From Piper betle (Eukaryota; Streptophyta; Magnoliopsida; Piperales; Piperaceae), in NCBI GenBank assembly GCA_033002965.1, contig JAURVB010001936.1:62001-126000 (forward strand): DNA of 64,000 bases, read 5' to 3'. The position numbers were made by a program, and so were the translations under genes. Below, one piece after another: positions 1-9,090 of this stretch (position 1 is its first letter; each line of letters starts with the position of its first letter). Below the pieces are notes generated by a model. That model was given only the letters and a program-made list of their open reading frames with translations. It was not told the origin of the DNA and ran no database searches.

Positions 1-1200
1 TCACAGTCCTACCATATCAACATGAATTTTAAACATCATGCAAACTATATGGAACTAACGCTTCTGGGAAGTCCCAAAATGTGGATGTGAGATATCACAT
101 TATAAAGTTGAAGTACAAGGACATTTCTCGTCAATCCAAGCATATGTTGTCGGTGTTATTCTTCAATACCACATATAAAACACACAGCAGACTACTCAGC
201 CATAAAAGTTCAACTTCATGTTGACAATCATGATTTTAACAAATCAAAACAAATACATAAGAAATATGAATAAAACTCCAAGTAATGTGAACTGATGTTT
301 GAAATGCAGGTATTCAAAGCTTTAAGATTCTTCAATATCCTCCACTACACGCAATGGGCCAGTTCGCCAGAAAAATCAGGTCTTGACATTCTAACAAATA
401 AAACAAATACCTGGCAGCGAAAAATTGTTTAACATTTTAATTAATGTAAACTGAAGTTTGTGATTGTTCATTTACTCAAAATGATGTGACACCCACTTAT
501 GTCCTTGAAACAAACCTCCTAATCTTTTCAGCAGAACACCCACCTCCAAACCAAACTTCAACCTAAGACACAATTGAAACTTCCTTAATTCTTCTCCTTC
601 CACCACATAAATAGACTCTCATCTGCCATTCCGCTGGATCATAAACTATCAAAAAGCCCTCCATCCTTACTTTTTTTGGTTCTCATTCAAACCTCACTTT
701 TGCACTTCGAAATTGAAAATCAAACCTCTGTAACATCGCATTTGGGAAACAGTAAGTTGCAAATCTTGTACCACAAAAATGAAATAATATTTTTTTAATA
801 AAAAAACAATTTTTTAAGAAAATCCTCTTCTACTAAATGAAATAATGAAAATGGAAAAAAATGAAAATTTTACCTTTTTCCCATAAAATGAATCTTGCAC
901 TACTAAAATGAAATAATAGCAATTTTTTGGAGTACAAAAACAAATTTTTACCTTTTTTCCGAAGCAAAACTTCAAAAATAATAAAAACAAAAATGCATCC
1001 GAAACAATGAATCCTTTGTACTACTAAGTAAAAAAATAAAAGGTGAAAAAAAATTACCTCTTCCCACACCGCTTGGTTTCCTCCACTCCACCGGCATCTT
1101 GAACCTCATCAAAATTCTCCACCCCACCATTCCCCAAGCTTATCAACAAAAAAACCAATCAACAAACCAAGCAAAAAAAAAAAAGCAAAAAAAGACGTTA
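1..1200. other. AT-rich stretch, probably intron of the left-edge gene, with degenerate repeats
   Basis: No convincing exon was found on either strand. From about 770 to 1070 a phrase resembling ctactaaaatgaaataat recurs roughly every 65-110 bp (near 771, 830, 900 and 1020), each followed by an A- or T-rich tail, which suggests a decayed tandem repeat. If the exon at 1201-1290 is real, this region is its downstream intron on the minus strand and the rest of the gene lies beyond the window. Confidence 0.4.
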
Positions 1201-1290
1201 CCACGGATTAGGCAGGCCTTCGAACCCATCAATCGCCCACCGGAGATCGCCTTGGAGCCACTCCTCCACCGCGATCAAATTGGGGTCCAT
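1201..1290 (-). CDS. First coding exon of an unrecognised gene, partial
   Basis: On the minus strand an ATG at 1290 opens 30 codons with ordinary composition. They begin MDPNLIAVEEWLQGD and end with GLPNPW; the final TGG codon is split by a good donor (CCGTG then GTAACG), so coding sequence ends at base 1202. The region immediately upstream (1291-1590) is GC-rich, fitting a 5' UTR and core promoter. It also contains a possible UTR donor (TTTGAG then GTAAAG). I do not recognise the family. The remaining exons would lie to the left of the window or hidden in 1-1200. The peptide is too short to name a function; the call rests on the ATG, the open frame, the donor and the CpG-rich upstream block. 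Confidence 0.45.
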
Positions 1291-1600
1291 TCCCAGCCAA
1301 AAGACGCGATCTTTACCTCAAACGAACGGCCTTTCGAGCACCAACAATCGCAAGAGACCGGGTCTCGACCTCCGATCGCAGAATCTGGATGGGAAGGCGG
1401 AGACGAAGCATCAAAGTCGGGACCTTTTTTGGAGGCGGAGGGAGGGGACGGAGCGAAATTGCGGGAAGAAGGGCTAACGGCTTTGCCTTGTGGGTGTTGG
1501 GGATGATGAGCTCGACCAATCAGAGGAGAGTGATCGGCGTGGGCCCCACTTGACATGTGGCGGCTCTTGATCCGTTTGTTTTGCACGCAATCTCAGACGG
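1291..1600 (-). promoter_or_regulatory. Putative 5' UTR and core promoter of the left-edge gene
   Basis: A GC-rich block in otherwise AT-rich DNA, directly upstream of the minus-strand ATG at 1290. The open frames read here on either strand overlap one another and look like composition effects. No clear TATA box was found. Confidence 0.35.
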
Positions 1601-3300
1601 CCGAGGCGGGTCAAGCCCATCCTTTTTGATCGAATTTGTTAATTTTTTTAAGTAATAACTTATTTATTTTTATTGTAAAATAAGTTAGCTTGTTTATATT
1701 TGAATCTAATCCGCTCTTTTAAGTGAAGAATCTGTCTTATTAATAAGAGGAGAGATTAAAGTTTAGTTTCAAATATTATATATCGTACCATCTACCTCCA
1801 CTGTTGTATTGCATGTTATTTTCCCATCAGAAATGGTTTAACTTTTTGTATCATTTTAATCTGTACCCGATTATTTGAATATGAAATTATCACAAAACTT
1901 AATTTTTTTGTTAAAAATTCTAATATTTTAATTGGTATTCAATTATACAATATATATATTTTATATATTTAATAATATTTTATTAATAATTTTAAAATAT
2001 GAGTGAACTTAATTTGACCCGTTGAACTAAATATATTTTATATTAATTATAAATCTAACATATTAATTATTATTGTATTTAAAATTATGGTCTAAGTCTT
2101 GCTAAGGTGAAAAGTAATAAATTCAATCAATTGAAATAAATTAAATTATTATAATATAAAATAGTGGTTAATGATGTCTTTTAATGATAAAATTGATCAT
2201 TTTGGCGATGTAGTTTAGTCTATCGTTAAAACTCTATATATATTGTTATTCTAAGGGGATTTATCTATAAAACTATAATTTATTTATCTTATTATTTAAT
2301 TAAAGCTTATTTTTAAAATCAGAGTCCATCTCACTATAACATGAGGATTAATTAATAACATTGAATTTTATTTATAAAATAAGTTGCACATGATGTTATC
2401 TTACTTATTTTTTTATTAATTTATTGGTTGATATCAAGAAATATGACTAATAGCTCCAAAGAGAGAGAAGACACCGTAAAATTTTATGATGAAGAACTTT
2501 TAATATTTTATTTTCTAGAGTACTAAAATATTAATTATCTAATATATTGATTTTAATATGATTATTATCTGTTTAATAATCAGCAAGAACTTTATCTTAC
2601 TTTTAGAGGCAAATTAATTGTGTTTGAAAAAAGATCTTATGTCATCGATCGTTGCACAAAGAAATGATTAGTTATATACAGAATAAAACTATTATATATA
2701 TATATATTTAACATAAACGAATCAAATTATTTATCCCTAAGTCGAGAGAAGGAAAAAGATGTTTCATTAAAATTATTCTTTTTCTTATTCCTAAATTTAT
2801 CATTCTCCGTTAACATCAACATAAACACGGGAGAAGTGTGTTAATTAGTTAGCGGGGAGTAATATTATAAAATAGTACACTTTTTTCGAGCATATGTGCA
2901 ATAGCTGGGAAGGGAAAGGGAAGGATGCCTAATTTGATTGGAAGGATATAAGGGTGATTGTATGAGTGGTCCAGAGAGACCACTTTGTGGATTTTGGTAC
3001 CCATCCTCGTTCCTTATTGGTCACACCCCTTGGGGTGCATGAGAGTCAACCTAATTATTTATTCTTGGTTGCTTTTAGAAAAGAAAATAAAGTAATATTA
3101 AAGCAATTAAATCTAATTTTAAGACTTATGAATCTAATTTCCCTACACAACGTAATCAGTTTCCAAATTTGTAATTGGTTTGATCCGTCCAATTTTCTTG
3201 CTCTATTTTTACCCTCTTAAGGGGGTATTTAATTAAATTCTACACTTAAAAATAAATGTATTTTGATGATACATCAAACATACACACACAATCAAACACT
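1600..3300. other. AT-rich intergenic DNA
   Basis: No gene was found. It contains a copy of a dispersed AT-rich repeat (see 1800-2045) and a short (TA)n tract near 2694. The open frame at 2966-3220 has no recognisable motif and ordinary AT-rich composition. Confidence 0.5.
1800..2045 (+). repeat. Dispersed AT-rich repeat, copy 1
   Basis: This stretch aligns by eye, in the same orientation, with 50040-50305. Shared blocks are 'ttttgtatcattttaat', then a 'tatgaaat...acaaaa.t' block, then 'aaattctaatattttaatt' followed by a 'tagtattaat' like AT run, and finally a 'cc.gttgaac/aaccaaatata' end. It looks like an old non-coding transposon remnant. Confidence 0.45.
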
Positions 3301-3319
3301 TGTGGGTACCTAATTAAAT

Positions 3320-3580
3320 TCATGAAGTCGGCTCGAGCTTGAGGCTCTCAACACAATGGGCTCCTTGTAAAAGAAAATAAATAAGAGCCCAGTGGGCTAG
3401 AGCCCAAGAAGAATTGGAGCATTCGAGCCAGCTCGAGCACGGCTCGATTTGCTCGAGCCGAGCTGAATTGAGTCAATCCTAGCTTACTCTGTCACGAGCT
3501 GAAGGCTTGGCTTGATTTAAGTTCGATCTTGGACGAAAATTTGAGCCGAGCCTAGCCGGCTCGTCAGCCATGCCCACTGA
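3320..3580. repeat. gctcgagc-rich repeat
   Basis: Multiple copies of gctcgagc or ctcgagcc and their variants occur between 3328 and 3570, with gagccca and agcccaag phrases between them. This kind of block usually marks a dispersed plant repeat or LTR edge. No coding capacity was seen. Confidence 0.45.
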
Positions 3581-3699
3581 AATGTTTGACCAAATCATAT
3601 ATATAAATATATTAAAACAAAATCTATAAATAATACATATATTTGGAGATTCTTCTTTCGTATCGTATCCTTGTATTTTCATATTTAAACACAAAATTT

Positions 3700-4215
3700 C
3701 TTTAAAATGAGGATTACTTAAGGATAATAAAAAATTTAGATAACAATTAAAATATAAAGATCCGGTTCCTAAACTGGATTATATTATTCCTAATAGAGAA
3801 TCTTTAAATTTATTATGTCTAATATCTCTTAGACATAATAATATTGAAATGCTTAATCCATCTCTTGTTAGAGGTTTAACACCTACTTGTACTAATCCTA
3901 AATGAATATATTTATATTTATTACGTAATTCTTTCAATATTTTATTATTTAATAAAGATAAGTTTTTAGTAAAGTTTTTAACTTATGCTTTCTTCATAAG
4001 TTTTTAATAAGGTATGCTTGTTTAAATTCAAGTAATCCTTTATTATATATTTTAGTAGGCTTAATATGAGGGATACTCTACTTATTTAAGCGTTGTTCAA
4101 TGTTATTGTACATTAGTTGTTCAATAATTTTAAAACTCTTTAAATCTTTAGATCTCTTTACTAGTTGTTGTAAAAAGCTATCTATCTTCTGATAAATTCT
4201 ACACCTGACATTAAG
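3700..4215 (-). mobile_element. Endogenous pararetrovirus: movement-protein-like fragment, decayed
   Basis: Reading the minus strand downward from about 4200, an open frame encodes a basic, Leu/Lys-rich N-terminal stretch that stops at an in-frame TAG near 4080. Further down (about 3965 to 3770) another frame carries the signature YIHLGLVQVGVKPLTR followed by an SILLCLRD-like block. I recognise this as the caulimovirid cell-to-cell movement protein. The frame is interrupted by stops and at least one frameshift and ends at about 3760, so it cannot be functional. Its position downstream of the promoter-like sequence at 5238 fits the usual caulimovirid order (promoter, long leader, first ORF). 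The genus is uncertain; a florendovirus-like or petuvirus-like origin is an inference. Confidence 0.65.
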
Positions 4216-5237
4216 AATTTGGTAACAGTACACCACTGCGACTGGGCGCCGAACCACGGCTTAACATCGACTTACCAGACTGCGTCACCTAGCTTTCCCA
4301 AGGTTTTTTCAAGTTTTAAATTTACTTAGCAACACATAGTAGCACAACAAAGAACAATGACTTAAATAAAATAAAGTAATCCTAAATGGAAGTTCAACCG
4401 TAAAATATATCTTTTTGCGGGAGAATCATTCCAACTTTGGGAATTGTAGTAAAGTAAAGTATGTAAAACAAGTTTTCTATTGAAATTCTTTTTGATATCA
4501 AAGGAACATATATATGGAAAACGGATTTTTTTATCAAAAACCTTTTATATGTAAATGACATATAGGTTCAGAAGAACCAAAATATATAAAAGATAAAGAT
4601 AGAAGCACATACCAGAAAAGTAACTTTTTATAACTGTTGGTAACTTTACAATCTTACTTCACTCTCACTCAATACACTCGGTAAATACAAACTGAATACA
4701 TACAAGTATATATAATACAAGTATGTATATCTGTATAAACTTATAGTATATAAACTGTATAGAAATACGTACAAATACACCTCATAAACAAACAAACTGT
4801 TTTTGGATTTTTGATTTTTATAAAGAAAAGTGGAAAATCTTTTTGGAGTTTTGGTTTTGCAAACTATGAATTGGAATAAAACACACCATGCCGAATATAA
4901 GAAAGTTGAAAAGAGAAAGATAAAGATGAAAGCGACCTCTATGATAACCAAATGACACAGTTGATAATATAATTGAGAAAAGATGAAAGCAACCTCTTCT
5001 AAAGAAGATTCCTTAGCTTATAATTTCAAACTATAAGAATATAGTGAAATCAAAAGCGAGGAAAGAAGGAAGAGGACTCTAGACGACATTAACAGAATAA
5101 ATGTTTATAAAACTTATCTGACTTCTTCGAAACCCACGAAGGAAAATTGAAAGATATATATTGAAGGAGGAAGGAGACTATTTGAAAGAAAGAGCTCTGA
5201 GAATTTTGTTGTGGTCTGAATTGAAGGAGGCATCTTA
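4216..5237 (-). mobile_element. Probable leader region of the endogenous pararetrovirus
   Basis: About 1 kb of low-coding DNA lies between the movement-protein-like frame and the upstream TATA box. Short open frames (for example 4646-4951 and 5089-5277, minus) show no family motif and are compatible with the short-ORF-rich leaders of caulimovirids. I could not identify a convincing tRNA-Met primer-binding site. Confidence 0.4.
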
Positions 5238-5400
5238 ATTTATAGATGAGAAAAGTAAACAGTAACCGGTTACCCAAGTCACCGGTTAAGCGAAGGGTTC
5301 CACCTTGGGCCCAGCTGACAAAGTCATGGTAGGGACCATAGTGGGGACAAACGAGGGACCCACATTAGGGACCACAGTGGGGTCAGTATAGAGACCCACA
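5238..5400 (-). promoter_or_regulatory. Pararetroviral promoter-like region
   Basis: On the minus strand a TATAAAT box (plus 5238-5244) lies downstream of TGACTTTGTCAGC and two ACCGGT(T/G) motifs. The arrangement resembles caulimovirid pregenomic promoters. It separates the zinc-knuckle ORF remnant (upstream) from the leader and movement-protein remnant (downstream), as expected for a circular genome opened near its intergenic region. Confidence 0.45.
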
Positions 5401-5439
5401 GAGAGTTTTACCATTTTTCAAGGAGTAGTGTTTGACTCA

Positions 5440-6190
5440 AGATAAACTGTTTTGGAAGAAGACTCTTGTAATTCAGTAGCCTTTGACGGACTACACATTG
5501 GAGAGGGTGATCTGTCAATGGCAGGACAATGAAAAGCATCATGACCAAATTGGCCACAATATAGACACCTTGGACCATCATCTAAAAGTGCATCTATACA
5601 AACAACTGAAGTATGATCATTTTGTCCACAGATTCTACAGTGTAAATCTTTTGCACTGAAAGGTGACGGAGCAAATCGTGCATGAACTGGAATTTCTGTA
5701 AGCTTTGTTACAATCTGATTAATCTCATCAGAAGATAATGGTTGCGGCTCCGGAATAGGTTGTAGTTTTGGAGAGACCCATAAGAATTTAGCATAAATAC
5801 AAGTCTTATTACTTCATCATGAGGAATGTTTGGATTGTTATCTTGTACATGCAATAACCATGCATAAACGTTAGGGGGTAGTACTGGTGGGAGTACTGGA
5901 GTGGCTGACCTAGGAAATGATGGAACTGGCTCAGGAAAAAGTTCTTCCTTTGTAGGGAGAGTAATAGAATAGGTGAACTTATCCCACCATCTAACATAAA
6001 TTTTATGAGCCAGTGATGATATGAGAATACCCTTCTCCTCAACAGTGTGAAAACAGAAATTCCAGGACAATATCCTGCCGACGACGTGATTTCCAGAAAC
6101 ATAGAAGTATGAGAAAACCTCATATACCAATTTAAGCCCATATATCCAAAAATCAATCCCTTTACATATATATTACCTTGATCAAACACC
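5440..6190 (-). mobile_element. Endogenous pararetrovirus: double zinc-knuckle ORF remnant, arm A of an inverted duplication
   Basis: The minus strand encodes, in broken frames, a Trp-rich block (KIYVRWWDKFTYS), a proline-rich linker, and then two intact CCHC knuckles near 5630-5530: CRICGQNDHTSVVC and CLYCGQFGHDAFHC. Both match C-x2-C-x4-H-x4-C. Caulimovirid capsid proteins carry one such knuckle; two in a row is less usual. A frame change near 5750 separates the proline-rich part from the knuckles. The same sequence occurs in reverse orientation at about 6625-7141. This is clearly a dead viral or retroelement gene; whether it is capsid or a second-ORF product is unresolved. Confidence 0.6.
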
Positions 6191-6197
6191 AGAACAA

Positions 6198-7141
6198 TTG
6201 GAGAACTTAGATCCTTCAGAGATTACTCTTAATTATTGTCCTTTATACTCTCATTATCCAGTTATTTCTAATAAACCAAGATATTTCTATGAGTTGGTAT
6301 TACAAGATATGTTATCTTGCCGAATATTACATCGGTATAATGGTCCTGATAATGTTTTAACTTATCCAGGAAATTATGAAACTAAAATACCTTATAGCAA
6401 GATAATTATTCAAAAGGTAGTTACCATGGCAGAATATGGTCACCCTAATTTTATTAGAAAATTTACAAATGTTCAACCTCCTCCTGGTCTTTTTCTATAG
6501 AATACAATTATTAGGATTATGTGGAAGCATTTAATAAGGTTCTTTTGAATAAAATTGAGAACCTTCCAAAATATTATAAATCTCAATATGAACAATTTGT
6601 TAAACTTGTTCACAAATCCTTCAAGAATTCATTTTTCTATTTCATTCGATTTTATAGAATTCCATGGATACTGTCTGAAATTTTTGTTTTCACACTTATC
6701 ACTGGCTCATAAAATTTATGTTAAATAGTGAGATAAGTTCACCCATTCTATTACTCTCCCTATAAAGGAATAACTTTTTCCTGAGCCAGTTCTACCTTTC
6801 CTAGGTCACCCACTCTAGTATTCCTACTAGTATTACCCCCTAATGTCTATGCATGCAGGAACAAGATGACAATCCAAACATTCCTTATGATGAAATAATA
6901 AGACTTGCATTTACGCTAAATTCTTATGGGTCTCTCCAAAACTACAACATATTCCGGAGCCGCAACCATTGTCTTCTGTTGAGATTAATCAGATTGTAAC
7001 AAAGCTTACGAAAATTCCAGTTTATGCAGGATTTGCTCAGTCACCTTTCAGTACAAAAGATTTACACTATAAAATCTATAGACAAAATGGTCATACTTCA
7101 ATTATTTGTACAGATGCACCCTTAAATGATGGTCCAAGGTA
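6198..7141 (+). mobile_element. Endogenous pararetrovirus: same ORF, plus-strand copy (arm B), heavily decayed
   Basis: Two plus-strand open stretches (6198-6500 and 6521-6712), then a series of stop-broken segments up to 7141, encode the counterpart of the minus-strand ORF at 5440-6190. The KIYV block, the proline linker and the EINQIVTKLT..IPV lead-in are all recognisable. In this copy the cysteines of the knuckles have become tyrosines (LHYKIYRQNGHTSIIC, then RYIYIY). That is TGT to TAT, a G-to-A change repeated at four sites. Homology ends at the (TA)n tract at 7139, where the GC-rich element begins. No function is possible. Confidence 0.6.
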
Positions 7142-8042
7142 TATATATATATATCAGGAAAGTTTTCTTGCACAAAGGGCCGGAAAACTTTCCTGCCTCA
7201 CATTTCAATTTGGGCCGTCCATGTTGATTGGACGGCCCAGATTTGATTAAAAAAACAAACCCACCCACTTCGGCGCCGGCGGCCCGGGGGGGGGGGCGAG
7301 GGGCCGAGGGGCTAGGAGGGTGGCGGCGGGGGTGGAGCAGGGGCAGAGGGGGAGGAGGTGGGGCGTGGCGGCTGTCACGACGGCAGGGGCAGGGCAAGGG
7401 CAGAAGAGGCCGGGCAGGGCAGGACGGCTATCGCGGCAGGGGTGGGCAAGGGCAAAGGAGGGGCGGGGTGGGACGGCTGTCGCGGTGGGGGCGGGCAAGG
7501 GCGAGGAGGAGGGGCGGGCGAGGGGCTGGGCGGGTGGCCGTGGCGGCGAGACGGGGTGGGGCGGGAGGAGGCGGGCGGAGGGGTTAGGCGGGCGGCTGTC
7601 GGGGCGGGGTGGGGCGGGCGGCAGTCGCGGCGAGGCAGGGCGGAGGGGCTGGGCGGGCGGCCGTGGCGGCGAGACGGGGTGGGGTGGGAGGAGGCGGGGC
7701 GGAGGGGCTAGGCGGGCGGCCGTCAGGGAGGGGCGGGGTGGGGCGGGCGGCAATCCCGGAGAGGCGGGGCGGAGGGGCTGGGCGGGCGGCCGTGGCAGCG
7801 AGACGGGGTGGGGCGGGAGGAGGCGGGCGGCCGTCGGGGCGGGGCAGGGTGGGGCGGCCGCAGCGGCGAGAGGGGGTGGGGCGGGCTTGATGATCTAGAC
7901 CGTCCATGAAATCGGACGGTCCAGATCAAATTTTAATTTTCTTTAAAAAAAAACCCATATATCTAGGCCGTCCTTGTAATCGGACGGCCCAGAAAAGTGT
8001 AGCGCAGAGAGCCGATTTCCTGCCTCTGGCATAAGAAATCGG

Positions 8043-8075
<33 letters not shown>
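7139..8075. mobile_element. TA-microsatellite-flanked, hairpin-bounded GC-rich element (element 1)
   Basis: Bounded on both sides by (TA)n (7139-7154 and 8044-8075). Just inside the left tract is a 12-bp stem (aggaaagttttc / gaaaactttcct). Just inside the right tract is a 9-bp stem (gccgatttc / gaaatcggc). Next inward are palindromes with arms of type gccgtcc / ggacggc (left 7213-7238; right 7898-7922 and 7968-7990). The centre, 7275-7885, is a G-strand minisatellite with a unit of about 125 bp, seen three times from 7530. It shows no protein-coding signal. It could be a non-autonomous element that targets TA repeats (micron-like or Helitron-like). No transposase is present. Confidence 0.55.
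7280..7885 (+). repeat. GC-rich minisatellite, unit about 125 bp
   Basis: The phrase gggcggccgtggcggcgagacgggg (or close variants) recurs near 7530, 7655 and 7785, each followed by ggcgggaggaggcggg. Strong G/C strand asymmetry makes both strands open in several frames, but the resulting Arg/Gly or Pro/Arg peptides are composition artefacts. Confidence 0.7.
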
Positions 8076-8076
<1 letters not shown>

Positions 8077-9090
8077 CAAACTTCGTCGCCGATTGGAGTT
8101 TTATACTGTCGTCCCTGCACCAAATTCTTCAATTATCAACTAAATTAAGAAGCGAAGATGAAGGTGAACAAAAGCCGTAGTGAAATCCAGAGACAAACTA
8201 GTTAATGGTAGTTTCAAGACCATATTGCAACATAATTTTTTTAACGTTTTTCTTTTCAGAATCTCAATAAGAGCTAAAAAGTTTGTCTTGAATACTTTAA
8301 ATTCTTTATAATTATATATATTATCCGATATATAGAATTAGAAGACCTGTACAACAGTTTCCAAAATATCTATAAATCTGAACTTCCACTTCTGTTTTAT
8401 ATCATTCTTCCTTCACAAGGATTAATGTCACAAACTGTCAACGTCCATTCTTCAACCAGCTGGACGAATATCAGTAACAAACCTAAATTTACTGAAATTT
8501 TATGAGACTTCTAGTTGCTATCAGTCGTAGAAACTCCAACAAGCAATCATTTTGACCTCCTACCAGCTTATCATATTTGACTGAGTCAATCCTCGGGAGC
8601 GGAGCAAGACAACCACCCCCAATCAGCTCTTTATCTCAATTACACATACTTTGGGAGATTAATTTAATCTTTGAAAGTTAAAATAAAAAGAAGTGATGGG
8701 ATCATCTCTAAGCCGCTCAACGCAGAATCCGAAAGCTAAAAAACAAACCTGGCTTTGAAAAAAATGAAGGAACTTTTGTTTCCTGGTAGGGCGACTCATT
8801 CAATTCATTTTCGTAAATGATAAAAAAACAATAAAAACAATTAGCTTGAAGCAGAGTTATCTAATGTTTCCTTCCTTTTATTATTTTATAATAAATAAAT
8901 AATACTAATCAAAATATGAAACAACCACTTTTTTTAAGGAAATTTTTTTCCTGTTTCTTCTCATATATGTTTATATTAATAAATAAAAATAATTATAGAG
9001 CTTGATGTTTAACAACTTCTATAAAATTTATATAAATGACATAAATTATAGTAGAAACTATGTCGGAAGAAGAAATTAGAAGAGACATGG
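8076..9090. other. Intergenic region upstream of the P450
   Basis: AT-rich sequence with no gene recognised. It contains the P450 promoter. A short upstream ORF starts at the ATG at 9087 and stops after ten codons, out of frame with the P450. Confidence 0.4.

Noticed and set aside
1099..1519. Plus- and minus-strand open frames of 65-135 codons
   Set aside because: They overlap the GC-rich 5' UTR and promoter of the left-edge gene in conflicting frames; only the short ATG exon with a donor was kept.
4220..4330. Primer-binding site of the pararetrovirus
   Set aside because: The minus-strand ctggtaagtcgatg only loosely resembles the tRNA-Met complement; too many mismatches to call.
4646..4951. 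Minus-strand 101-codon ORF in the viral leader
   Set aside because: Phe/Tyr-rich reading of AT-rich DNA; no caulimovirid domain.
7122..7929. Many long Gly/Arg/Ala-rich and Pro/Arg-rich open frames on both strands
   Set aside because: Produced by a GC-skewed minisatellite; several frames are open at once, with no domain, splice context or ATG logic.
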